Shown piece by piece: positions 9,557 to 17,840 of a stretch of DNA of 64,000 nucleotides. Position numbers and translations under genes: made by a program. This DNA comes from Desulfomonile tiedjei DSM 6799 (lineage in GTDB: Bacteria > Desulfobacterota > Desulfomonilia > Desulfomonilales > Desulfomonilaceae): contig NC_018025.1 of the NCBI RefSeq assembly GCF_000266945.1, positions 2,976,001-3,040,000 on the forward strand, given 5' to 3'. Each line of letters starts with the position of its first letter. Within the stretch, counting starts at the first letter, position 1. The notes beneath the pieces were generated by a model. That model made no database searches. It had not been told where the DNA came from and was given only the letters and a program-made list of their open reading frames with translations.

Positions 9557-9817
9557 TCAGGGGGCCATCAGCGGAGGCGGAAGGTGAGGGTGTGGCATGA
9601 ATCCATATCCGTCCACAAAAGGACCGGGAGACCATATTCTCACGCCATCCCATGGCCCCTGATGAATGGGGGCGCACAGGAGCGGCGGAAGCCCGATGGG
9701 AGCAGGGGCAACCACACTGTCGAAGGGCACGACAACAGGGGGATTCCACCATGCAGCCCCGGGAGTCGCAGTTAAGATCAGGCAACCAAGTGCTATCACA
9801 ACCACAATTTTGCTCAT
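9557..9817 (-). CDS. Small secreted proline-rich protein, 86 aa
   Basis: Unrecognised. A clear signal peptide (about 1-21, ending PGAAW) is followed by a mature part of about 64 residues that is rich in Pro, Gly and Trp (WWNPPVV near the cleavage site, PHPHLPPP near the end). Start ATG at 9817 has AAGGAGAG 6 nt upstream, which is strong evidence of translation. It resembles, in style only, the Trp/Pro-rich exported peptide encoded at 55032-55208. Role unknown; cell-envelope localisation is the only safe inference. Confidence 0.65.
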   Translation of the reverse strand: MSKIVVVIALGCLILTATPGAAWWNPPVVVPFDSVVAPAPIGLPPLLCAPIHQGPWDGVRIWSPGPFVDGYGFMPHPHLPPPLMAP

Positions 9818-10422
9818 GACACTCTCCTTCGGAACCTAGTACGATCGGTTAAGAAAGTACTTAAAATGCTTCATTTAGCTTATTGATTTACCACGATAAA
9901 TTATATCAGATTACAGGGGGAACATCAAGAAGGATTCTGAGATGCACATGGTAAGTCTCCTCGAGTGAATCACCGCTTGTACAGCTAAGATTCTGAGCCA
10001 GATAACACCATTTCGCAATTATACACATACCATAGCGAAGGCAGGGGTGTCCTGAGCAGAGTGATTAGACGGCTTTGCGTCGTCCGGAGCGAAAGATACC
10101 TCCAGCCTCCCAGATTAAGAGAAGAAAACTGAATCAGTATAAGTTTCTTAAATCTCGGGGAAAAGATAGTCGAAATGTACCGGGCAGGATAGGGCGCTGT
10201 GAACGGATCTGCGGCCCCAAAATGAAATAGAGCGGCTTGTTTCCAATATATAAACTGAATTCTAGAGTTTTAGACAAACATATCGGAACTATTAAGATAT
10301 TCGTTGACTACAAATTTTCAATGTGATATAAGACTGTCAGTCTTGATGGTTTTTAGAAAAACCGGATCTTTAACGGAGTTTCTTCTCCAGAAAAGTCTTG
10401 TAGGACTTAGCAAGGATTGCAC
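9818..10422. other. 605-nt intergenic region holding dispersed repeat A
   Basis: No gene supported. AT-rich flanks surround one copy of a 128-bp repeat (10015-10142) that recurs at 54775-54902. The right-hand part before 10423 is AT-rich and presumably holds the promoter of the barrel gene. Confidence 0.5.
10015..10142 (+). repeat. Dispersed repeat A, copy 1
   Basis: 128 bp matching 54775-54902 in the same orientation, with about 16 differences by hand alignment (roughly 87% identity). The middle of the element can fold: GGCAGGGGTGTC near 10040 faces GATACCTCCAGCC near 10095. In the other copy these arms pair perfectly over 12 bp. The conserved centre between the arms includes CGTCCGGAGCGAA. 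No coding frame is conserved. Could be a mobile miniature element, a bacterial interspersed palindrome or a small RNA. Confidence 0.8.
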
Positions 10423-11853
10423 ATGAATCGCCGCAACCATACAGCCCCTGTCACATGCCTGCTGGCGGTCGTATTGTTCATCGTGTTCGAGAGTGCCGCA
10501 CTGGCCCAGGCTTTTATGCCGCCTCCTCCAACGTTCCCTGGAAGGCCTTGTCTAGTGGCCGGAAGGTTTTACTTCGCAGGTGGTGCGCAGTACCGGAACA
10601 TACAGAGGTTTGGCTTTGAGAGAAAGACAAGCCCGATCATCTACCAGTTCCAGCCAGGCGTGCCTCCATTCGGTCCCAATGTAGCCGGGGAGTTTGGAAC
10701 AGGAACCGGGAATGTCGGTTACCCCAATGACGTTGATGCGGGATTGCCTACCGGCAATTCAGCCGATCCTCCTTCTATTTCCGGTATCTGGAACTATCTC
10801 AATGGAACGATCAATCCGGTCGGGGATTCGACCACTTGGCCCGTTTCTCCTTTTGGAGGCGCGCCGACCCTGGCTGGCCTGGGCCAGTATGCCACTACCT
10901 TGGGCACCCCGATAAATGTGGGAAGTTTCACTGTTGCCGCTCCCAACAAGCAGGTGGGGGTCTCCTCAGGTACTATTGGCTTTAGCCTCACAGATCCTCC
11001 CCCTTTCAACGAAACTTACACCATTACCTGGGAACGGCTCCTGGATGACACCGTCGTGGCCGAAGGCGGCGTGGAAAGTATCATCTACCGATACGATACT
11101 CAGGAAATCAACACCGAATTTTCCGAAGGGATCTGGACGCCTGCTCTTGAGCTCGGATTCCAGTGGACGAATTTCTTCGATATCTTCGGTGCCTTCTCCT
11201 GGTACGACATTTCGGACAAAGTGAGCAGAGACTGGGCGGCTACTTCCGGTTTAATGAGAAGGGGATTCCGGGATACCTTCCCGTTCAGCTCGGATAATTC
11301 GGCGAACTGGATTGTGGGCTTCTGGACGAGTTCCACAGTGGTGGAGACTGCAAACGTGAACAACCAGATTCTGGCTGATTCTCCTGGCCCCTTCGGTATG
11401 CCCAGACGCGAATTCTACTTGATGAATGTCAGTTCCACCGGCGGTGTGCCTGTCACAGAGCATCTGAACCTGGAAACCACGGTAAGAGTCTACGAAACGA
11501 AGGTCGGTGCGCGCAGTTGGATTCCCCTCTATGGGCTGGGAAGGTTCGGTATCACACTGGGACCTCTCATGAATATCCTCAATTACAGTGCCAGCACGCA
11601 CAATGTGTACACTTTTGCCACGGTGCCGGGTCCACAGAGTGTTGAGTATGCCAGTCTTAACAAGGGAACATTACTGAGTTTCGGAGTCTTCAGCGGTGCA
11701 GATCTGGAATTAGCCTACGGTCAATTCTTCGGAAGGCTTACAGGCCAATATACGGTTACAGAGCAGAAGCAGATCGTCAACGATGATGCAACGTATACCA
11801 ATGTAAATCTCAGCGGTTTTAGTACAATAATCGCCGGCGGCGTTCGGTGGTAA
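10423..11853 (+). CDS. Putative outer-membrane beta-barrel protein
   Basis: 476 residues. A signal peptide (about 1-30, ending ALAQAF) precedes a Gly/Thr/Pro-rich region and then repeated amphipathic strands with many aromatics. The chain ends IIAGGVRW, a typical terminal aromatic barrel strand. Start is the ATG at 10423, with AAGGA 6 nt upstream; a TTG two codons earlier overlaps the ribosome site and is unlikely. The function is not recognisable; a porin or a barrel of the Legionella-type OMP class are possibilities. Confidence 0.75.
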   Translation: MNRRNHTAPVTCLLAVVLFIVFESAALAQAFMPPPPTFPGRPCLVAGRFYFAGGAQYRNIQRFGFERKTSPIIYQFQPGVPPFGPNVAGEFGTGTGNVGYPNDVDAGLPTGNSADPPSISGIWNYLNGTINPVGDSTTWPVSPFGGAPTLAGLGQYATTLGTPINVGSFTVAAPNKQVGVSSGTIGFSLTDPPPFNETYTITWERLLDDTVVAEGGVESIIYRYDTQEINTEFSEGIWTPALELGFQWTNFFDIFGAFSWYDISDKVSRDWAATSGLMRRGFRDTFPFSSDNSANWIVGFWTSSTVVETANVNNQILADSPGPFGMPRREFYLMNVSSTGGVPVTEHLNLETTVRVYETKVGARSWIPLYGLGRFGITLGPLMNILNYSASTHNVYTFATVPGPQSVEYASLNKGTLLSFGVFSGADLELAYGQFFGRLTGQYTVTEQKQIVNDDATYTNVNLSGFSTIIAGGVRW

Positions 11854-11867
11854 TTTAGATCCAAGTC

Positions 11868-14800
11868 CTACTTCGTCAAGGGACCGGAGGCCCAGTTCAT
11901 TGGAATCTGGCAAATCCTCCGGTCCTTTCGTTTGTACAGCAGGTACCCCTTCTCAAGTCCGTATTTGTACAGATCCCTGGTCAGGCACACGTCATCTCTG
12001 CAATACTTTTCTATAAGGTCCAGCCGTCCTTCTCGAAACCATGTTACCGCTTCAGTGCCATGGCCTGATTTGTTCCGGCCCAGAGTGACTTCGGAGAGAT
12101 GGTCCAGGGGTAGGCGGAACCCGAGAGTGGATTCAACACACTGCAGAATATCCAGATTTGGGAGCGCTCTCAGGTTTTCTCTGGTATAGGCGCTTAACAC
12201 CTCATAATCAAAGCGTATATGGTTGAATCCCACAATGAGAGGGGCACTCAAGAGGAGATCGATCAGGTCCTGCGTCTGTTCCTCCCGAAACGTGAGAAAG
12301 CCGAAATTTTCGCAGTATGCAACGGCAAGGGCCACCTTCATTTTTCTGACGTTTCGCCATCCACCCACTTCGTTGGCCAATTTTTGCGTTTCAATATCAA
12401 AAACCACCAGACCGGGGCTGCACTGGATCCGGGATCGCGAAACAGGAACAGAATCTGATTCCCGTTCCGCAGCGCATGAAGTGGAAAGAGATGTCCTGCA
12501 TGATAGTCGGACAGGTTCTACAGGCTTCTTACAGGATGCGACCCTGTCATCCAATTCAGGAAAAATACGTGCTTTCGTTTTCTTTTGGAGGGTTTCTTTC
12601 TTCAACAGACCGGTTTTTCCCTCTCCCTTTGGCGAGGAATCGCGTGGTCTTTCGGAGGCCTTTCGCAATTTCGTGACCGGCTTCTTGAAAGCAGTATCAG
12701 GATCTAGGAGCAGCTTGAGGGTGAGAATACACGCCTGTTTGTCCAGCGGCTTATTCCCCGATCCGCATTTTGGGGAATGTATACAGGAGGGGCATCCGTC
12801 TTCGCAGGGGCAGGTCTCGACGAGCACGAGGGTTTTTCGAAGCAACTCGTCTATGATGTCAAAGGCCCGATGCGACAGGCCTACACCTCCGGGATGTCCG
12901 TCATAGATAAACACTGCAGGTTTGCATACCTGGGGATGGTCGGGAGTGCTTATCCCTCCAATATCGTCACGGTCGCAGAGGGCAAAAAGAGGGAACATGG
13001 ATATGGCTGCATGTTCCATGGCATGAATCCCACCCATGAAGCTAAAACCGCGATCCTGAATGAACGTTCTCACGGTTTCCGGGATCTCGATCCAGATTCC
13101 TACTGTCTCGAAGTGCAAGGGAGGCAGTTCGAGATCCGTTACAGAAATAAGCTCCTGGGAGGACACTCTGCGTTTTTCGTACGAGTGGATCCTTTCAGTT
13201 ACCTTCAGATTCGCCTCTCGGACTATGTACCCGGGGAATTCGTTCGATCGTAAAGGCGCACGGAGTATTTCCGTATCCTTCTCGGATAATGCACGCGTGT
13301 AATAGTTGAGCCTTTCAGGTTTGACGAGGATAATCTTGCGCTCCAGGTCGAGCCTGGTAACCAGGTATTCCCGAGCTTTGTGAAGATAGACAGCGCCTTC
13401 GTGACATTCCGTAAATACGCGTTTACCGGCGGAATTCCCAATGAGAGATTTGGTGCCATCGAGAAAGATCGGAAATGATGTGCCTATTCCCCGGAGGTCT
13501 ACCGTGCGGTGAGGGCGTTTTGCCGAAGAGAACCAGGGGCCTTCTGCATGAGGCCGGTAGAGAATTCCTTCGTCTTCCAGTTCGTCAAGCACGTTCCTTA
13601 TTTCATCAAGTCCGATCCATTCTTCCTGGGGAGAAATCGGATTTTCTGAAGCCGCACAAGGGATATGCTTTTTCAAAACCTCCTTGTTGTACGGATCGAG
13701 AATCGCTTCCTCGCAATTTCTTCTGAACAGGTCAGTGGGATTGCGAAGGAAATATTTGTCCAGAGCGTCGTGTCCGGCAAGAAGGACGATCGCGCTCGGG
13801 CGGCCCGCACGTCCTACTCTTCCGCCTCGTTGCCAGGTATTGATAATGGTCCCCGGATAGCCCACCAGGATGCAGAGATCCAATCCACCCACGTCAATTC
13901 CCATTTCCAGAGCTGACGTCGAGATCACTCCATCCATTTCTCCGGAAAAGAGCTTCGATTCGATCTCTCGTCGTTCTTCGGGCAGAAAACCTGCTCTATA
14001 AGAGCTTATGCGAGACTTGAGGTGAGGATTGCTTTGCAGTACCCAGCGCGTAATCAGTTCCGTGATTTTGCGAGCCTTTGTGAAAACAATGGTTTTCAGG
14101 CCGCATTTCAAAGCCGCTGCGAACATTTCCGCTGCAGCCGTGTACGGACTGGATACGGGATCGACGAGCAAGAAATGTCGGTCGGATGATGGAGCTCCGG
14201 AAACGTCAACAACGCGAAAATCTCGACCGGTGAGCCTGTTCATGAGGACTGCCGGGTTCGCTATGGTTGCAGAACAGGTAAAGAATAAGGGGTTTGAACC
14301 GTACAGGCGGCAGACCCTCAGGACTCTCAACAGGACCTGGGAAATATGGCTGCCGAAAATACCCTTGTACGTGTGCACTTCGTCCAGCACAATATGGGTC
14401 AGATTGCCGAAGAATTCTTTCCATGTCTCATGAAAAGCAAGCAAACCAAGGTGGAGCATGTCCGGGTTCGTAATGAGCACACGGGGAGGTTGCATTCTGA
14501 TTTTGCGACGCTCCGCTTCAGGGGTGTCGCCATCGTATACCCCTGCGCTAAGGCCCGAATCTTTGGCTATGCTCAGGAATGAATCTTTCTGATCCCGCTC
14601 GAGTGCTTTCAACGGAAAGAGGAATAAGCTGCGGGCGTCAGGATTTCTCACGAGCGTGTCGAGTATGGGAATCTGGTAGGAAAGGGTTTTCCCGCTTGCC
14701 GTGCTGGTACACAGAACTACGTCCTGTTTCTGGAGAGCCAACGAAACAGATTCGGCCTGATGGCTGTACAGCTTTGTAAAGCCGGAACTTTTCAGGAGAC

Positions 14801-14933
14801 GAATTACATCAGGATGTATTCCTTCAAGTATCGGACGCAGGTCAGGCTTTTTCTCGGGGATGATCTCGTGGTGGCAGAGGGACCAGAGGAATCCGGGTGG
14901 ATTGCTCAACCATGTCAGAAATTGGGCGAGCAC
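11868..14933 (-). CDS. MrfA-like DEAD/DEAH helicase fused to MrfB-like 3'-5' exonuclease
   Basis: 1021 residues joining two DNA-repair activities. Residues 1-760 are a YprA/MrfA-type superfamily 2 helicase: Walker A TSTASGKT (76-83), DEVH (184-187), SATI (221-224), QRGGRVGRAGR (368-378), and a DUF1998 region with GHPGGVGLS (about 679-687). A Cys cluster follows (about 708-735, CPCEDGCPSC and PKCG), as in MrfA. A basic linker (about 750-840) leads to an RNase-H-fold exonuclease: DIE (846-848), GFNHIRFD (902-909) and YCRDD (977-981) match ExoI, ExoII and ExoIII. In Bacillus, MrfA and MrfB are separate proteins acting in mitomycin C repair. Start is a GTG without a clear ribosome site, so the N-terminus is uncertain. 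Ends 14 nt from the convergent barrel gene. Confidence 0.88.
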   Translation of the reverse strand: MLAQFLTWLSNPPGFLWSLCHHEIIPEKKPDLRPILEGIHPDVIRLLKSSGFTKLYSHQAESVSLALQKQDVVLCTSTASGKTLSYQIPILDTLVRNPDARSLFLFPLKALERDQKDSFLSIAKDSGLSAGVYDGDTPEAERRKIRMQPPRVLITNPDMLHLGLLAFHETWKEFFGNLTHIVLDEVHTYKGIFGSHISQVLLRVLRVCRLYGSNPLFFTCSATIANPAVLMNRLTGRDFRVVDVSGAPSSDRHFLLVDPVSSPYTAAAEMFAAALKCGLKTIVFTKARKITELITRWVLQSNPHLKSRISSYRAGFLPEERREIESKLFSGEMDGVISTSALEMGIDVGGLDLCILVGYPGTIINTWQRGGRVGRAGRPSAIVLLAGHDALDKYFLRNPTDLFRRNCEEAILDPYNKEVLKKHIPCAASENPISPQEEWIGLDEIRNVLDELEDEGILYRPHAEGPWFSSAKRPHRTVDLRGIGTSFPIFLDGTKSLIGNSAGKRVFTECHEGAVYLHKAREYLVTRLDLERKIILVKPERLNYYTRALSEKDTEILRAPLRSNEFPGYIVREANLKVTERIHSYEKRRVSSQELISVTDLELPPLHFETVGIWIEIPETVRTFIQDRGFSFMGGIHAMEHAAISMFPLFALCDRDDIGGISTPDHPQVCKPAVFIYDGHPGGVGLSHRAFDIIDELLRKTLVLVETCPCEDGCPSCIHSPKCGSGNKPLDKQACILTLKLLLDPDTAFKKPVTKLRKASERPRDSSPKGEGKTGLLKKETLQKKTKARIFPELDDRVASCKKPVEPVRLSCRTSLSTSCAAERESDSVPVSRSRIQCSPGLVVFDIETQKLANEVGGWRNVRKMKVALAVAYCENFGFLTFREEQTQDLIDLLLSAPLIVGFNHIRFDYEVLSAYTRENLRALPNLDILQCVESTLGFRLPLDHLSEVTLGRNKSGHGTEAVTWFREGRLDLIEKYCRDDVCLTRDLYKYGLEKGYLLYKRKDRRICQIPMNWASGPLTK

Positions 14934-15227
14934 GATTCAACCGTTCATAAGAGAATTGCCCTGCGGCGGTTCAGACTATACGATTCTGTTCCTCTTTTCG
15001 TCAACCCACTCTTCGGATAACGGCGGAATTCCGGAATTATTTGCAGAGTAACGAACATCCATATGACATGTACTCCGTCTCCGCGAATCTTCCTTTTCGC
15101 AAAAGCCATTGAATCGACCGAGCAACAAGTGTTTTGTCCAGTCACCACAACGATATGGAATGTACGGATTCTGGAAAAGAGTGCTATATATGAATTGCAT
15201 AACGGTCACATAGGCGAGCAGTGTACA

Positions 15228-15701
15228 ATGAAATCTTATTCCGGTTGTCTGATGTATTTCGCTCCAGGTTTGGCAGTGCTTGCTTTTGTCTTGCTCTACC
15301 TGTGCAGTTTTCCAAACGTCTCAGCAGAAAGCTCGAGCCCCAAAATGGCGACCATAGACTTCAACGGCAAGACTATCCGCGCGGTGATTGCGGATACTCC
15401 GAAATCCCGGATTCAAGGACTTCTGGGGTGGAGTTCCATTGAGGAACACACGGGGATGCTGCTGGATTTTCTTACGGATTCCACTGGAGCAATACATATG
15501 GAAGGAATGAAATTTCCCATCGACGCATTATGGATTGACTCCACCGGAGAAATACGTACCGTGTACGATTCCATTCAACCCGATAAGGGGCTCATCTACC
15601 CGTCGATATTCCCCTGCAGGTACTGTCTGGAAGTTCAGGCGGGATTCTGCAAGAAATACGATATCAAGATAGGACGGAAAGTCCAATTTAGGGCTGATTA
15701 A
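15228..15701 (+). CDS. DUF192 family exported protein
   Basis: 157 residues with a signal peptide or N-terminal anchor (about 8-33, ending VSAES). The mature region is DUF192-like: TPKSRIQGLLGW, HMEGMKFPIDALWID, and a C-terminal VQAGFCKKYDIKIG segment. The family is small, widespread and of unknown biochemical function. Start ATG at 15228 is chosen because the signal peptide begins there. No partner gene is evident. Confidence 0.85.
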   Translation: MKSYSGCLMYFAPGLAVLAFVLLYLCSFPNVSAESSSPKMATIDFNGKTIRAVIADTPKSRIQGLLGWSSIEEHTGMLLDFLTDSTGAIHMEGMKFPIDALWIDSTGEIRTVYDSIQPDKGLIYPSIFPCRYCLEVQAGFCKKYDIKIGRKVQFRAD

Positions 15702-15740
15702 TAGCAATTGCCGAAATTAATGTCCGATTGATAGGAGTAT

Positions 15741-15850
15741 TGGTGGGTACCGTGCCTCCGTGCCGGCATATCTTCAATTTGATCAATGATATCGATAGAA
15801 TGGACCGACAGGGACGCCGATCCTCACTAATATCTTGTATTGAAGCATGG
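15741..15850 (+). repeat. Dispersed repeat B, copy 1
   Basis: About 110 bp containing the core GCCTCCGTGCCGGCA and ending ATCTTGTATTGAAGCATG. The inverted copy at 61433-61528 matches from the core to the end. A partial copy lies at 22106-22190 and a fragment at 27910-27970. The core is itself partly palindromic (GCCGGC). Confidence 0.75.
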
Positions 15851-15918
15851 GATAAGGTCAGAATTTTGGGCAATCGTTCTAATAGCTATGCGGTTCCAAG
15901 GCAGAACAATTTGCCGTT

Positions 15919-16728
15919 TTACCCACCGCATGTGCGAAGAAACTCTTCGGGGTTCATATCATCCCGTATGCCGAGACGTGTTAGTGCAAAATCATATCGC
16001 ACAGGATCTTCAGGCTCGATCTTCCGAAACGCGGCGGTAATCTCGCAGGCGGTCCGCAAATTTGCCTGCTTTCGAAGAGTGAGTCCCATCCACTGACTTA
16101 TTCTGAACATGTGCACATCCAGCGGGATCAACAGATGTCTCGGCGAAATGCTGTCCCATCCGCCGGGATCTACTCTGTCTCTGCGCACCATCCATCTGAG
16201 GTACAGATTAAGCCTTTTGCACGCACTACCGAGTTCCGGCGATGGCAGGAGACTGCGGGGTCTTCCTTGGAAAGGCCGCGAAAGTTCTCGAACCAGATAA
16301 GTCAGCGCAGGAATCACCGTTTCATGCTGGCTTTCCATTCCTTGAACAAAGCAGCCTCCAAGAGATCCGTACGTCTCTATGACACGTTTTGCTCCCAGGA
16401 GCATGGTCGCAAGCTCCTCTCCGGTGGTAAAGCGATGCTTGAAATCCCGGAACTCTCTGCACAGAGAAGATTGCGTAGCAATGCCGAGATAGTCCCTCGG
16501 CGATTCTCCCATGCGCTGCAAAACGGTCCTGACGCTCCGCAGTATCTGGCGGACTGCACCATATGCAAGTGACGAAGCGATGAGTCCGACAATTTCTCTG
16601 TCTCTCAGGTCTGGATAATCGTACAAGAATTCAAGAGGGTCCGGATGCACGTATTCTCTGCGATTCAGTTTTTCGTACAGCTCGCAGAGATTTCGTGCCT
16701 GATCCGTGTTGAGGCGCAGCCTTTCCAT
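15919..16728 (-). CDS. TIGR02757/DUF2400 family protein
   Basis: 269 residues matching the TIGR02757 pattern: DPLEFLYDYPDLRDREIVG near the N-terminus, SSLAYGAVRQILRSV, and RDRVDPGGWDSI with LLIPLDVHMFRIS near residues 190-215. The family has a helix-hairpin-helix DNA-glycosylase-like fold, but no reaction is established. Start ATG at 16728. The gap to its upstream neighbour, the regulator at 16934, carries a palindromic repeat, so the two are probably separate units. Confidence 0.85.
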   Translation of the reverse strand: MERLRLNTDQARNLCELYEKLNRREYVHPDPLEFLYDYPDLRDREIVGLIASSLAYGAVRQILRSVRTVLQRMGESPRDYLGIATQSSLCREFRDFKHRFTTGEELATMLLGAKRVIETYGSLGGCFVQGMESQHETVIPALTYLVRELSRPFQGRPRSLLPSPELGSACKRLNLYLRWMVRRDRVDPGGWDSISPRHLLIPLDVHMFRISQWMGLTLRKQANLRTACEITAAFRKIEPEDPVRYDFALTRLGIRDDMNPEEFLRTCGG

Positions 16729-16791
16729 GAATGTGTTCGTCTCGTTTCTAACGGGGGCTTTACAGCATAAGAGCTAATTTACCAGACTATT

Positions 16792-16862
16792 CCCCCCTTT
16801 TGTAAAGGGGGCCAGGGGGAATTTTGATCTAAACCACTGAAATCCCCCTTTAGAAAAGGGGG
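16792..16862. repeat. Palindromic CCCCCTTT/AAAGGGGG repeat, double hairpin
   Basis: Two hairpins in tandem: CCCCCTTT-TGT-AAAGGGGG (16793-16811) and CCCCCTTT-AGA-AAAGGGGG (16844-16862). Between them GGGGGAATTT and AAATCCCCC can also pair, giving an alternative fold. Same class as the element at 48181-48226. It lies between two minus-strand genes, where it may stop or stabilise transcripts. Confidence 0.75.
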
Positions 16863-16933
16863 ACATTGATGGCCTTCTTGACGCTCGGTGCCCATTCAAG
16901 TAACTGCGACCCTAAGTTAGCGCATATGAGGCT

Positions 16934-17617
16934 TTACAGCCTGGTGCTTCCTTCGGCAAGATCTATCAGGCCTTGTCGATCTTTTATCGTGATGGACCGG
17001 CCGTCGATGGCGATCAATTCCTGTTTGGACATCTTGGCGAGAATCCTGGAGAGCGTCTCCGGGATAGTCCCCAGCAGCCCTGCCAATTGGCCTTTTGGCA
17101 TTTCCAGTTCAATATCGTCCTTGCCCTGTTGCTGATTGCTCAAATAAAGCAGATGAGCGGCAAGTCTGCCGGGAACCTCCTTCAATGAGAGATCGTCAAC
17201 GAGAACGGTGAATCTCCGGAGCCTGCGAGAAAGCACTGCCAGCATATTCAGAGCCAGGGAAGGATTATTCTTGATCAACTCTACAAAAGCCGTCCTCGGG
17301 AAAAAGATAAACCTGCTGTCCGCCAATGCTGTTGCATGCGCGGGGAACGGTCTTCCTTCGAATACCGGCACTTCACCAAAAGGCTCGCCCGGTCCGAAGA
17401 GATGGAGGATTTGTTCTTTACCGTCCGGCGAAATTTTAAAGATTTTGACTTTGCCGGATGTCACAATAAAAAAGCCATGTGCTGACTGGCCTTCGGAGAA
17501 AACTACCCGGCCTCGTTCGAAGGATTTTTCCAGGGCTATTCCCGCAAGATCCTTTAACTGATCCGGCGGTAATCCTTCAAAGAGCGGTATCTTGGAGATC
17601 TTTTGAATCAGTTCCAC
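16934..17617 (-). CDS. Crp/Fnr-family regulator, HcpR/DNR-like
   Basis: 227 residues: a cyclic-nucleotide-binding-type sensor domain (about 10-125), a dimer helix (about 118-145) and a C-terminal winged helix-turn-helix whose recognition helix contains TIPETLSRILAKM. The E..SR spacing is that of FNR-type proteins reading TTGA/TCAA half-sites. There is no Cys in the protein, so it cannot carry the FNR oxygen-sensing cluster; haem-based NO sensing, as in DNR and HcpR, is the likely alternative. It is divergent from the siroheme gene, and a TTTGAC-N4-GTCAAA palindrome lies 34-49 nt before its own start. Together with Hcp and NO reductase downstream, this points to a nitrosative-stress regulator. 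Confidence 0.88.
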   Translation of the reverse strand: MELIQKISKIPLFEGLPPDQLKDLAGIALEKSFERGRVVFSEGQSAHGFFIVTSGKVKIFKISPDGKEQILHLFGPGEPFGEVPVFEGRPFPAHATALADSRFIFFPRTAFVELIKNNPSLALNMLAVLSRRLRRFTVLVDDLSLKEVPGRLAAHLLYLSNQQQGKDDIELEMPKGQLAGLLGTIPETLSRILAKMSKQELIAIDGRSITIKDRQGLIDLAEGSTRL

Positions 17618-17650
17618 CTTGACTCCTCATGAAAAATTTTCCGGTCAGCA

Positions 17651-17666
17651 TTTGACTTACGTCAAA
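17651..17666. promoter_or_regulatory. HcpR/FNR-type operator 1
   Basis: TTTGAC-TTAC-GTCAAA, a perfect 6-bp inverted repeat with a 4-nt centre. Its centre (17658.5) is 29.5 nt before the start of TATATT at 17688, placing it at about -41.5 for the siroheme gene. It also lies close upstream of the divergent regulator gene, where it could mediate autoregulation. Confidence 0.8.
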
Positions 17667-17687
17667 GACGTAGCTCTCAGGAATGCC

Positions 17688-17693
17688 TATATT
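17688..17693 (+). promoter_or_regulatory. -10 hexamer for the siroheme protein gene
   Basis: TATATT followed by TTAG. With a start point near 17700 the leader is about 140 nt. Spacing to operator 1 is the same as at the hcp promoter. Confidence 0.6.
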
Positions 17694-17840
17694 TTAGTTT
17701 GATCGACCCTTTGCTCATAAGGGAACGTCACCCTAAGAAATATAGCTCAACTCGAGCTTCAAAAAAACTCGTAACCGTGAATTCGCAATCATTGCAGATC
17801 GAGGTCCCTGGAATGGGGAACACTAATCGGAGAAGCAGGT

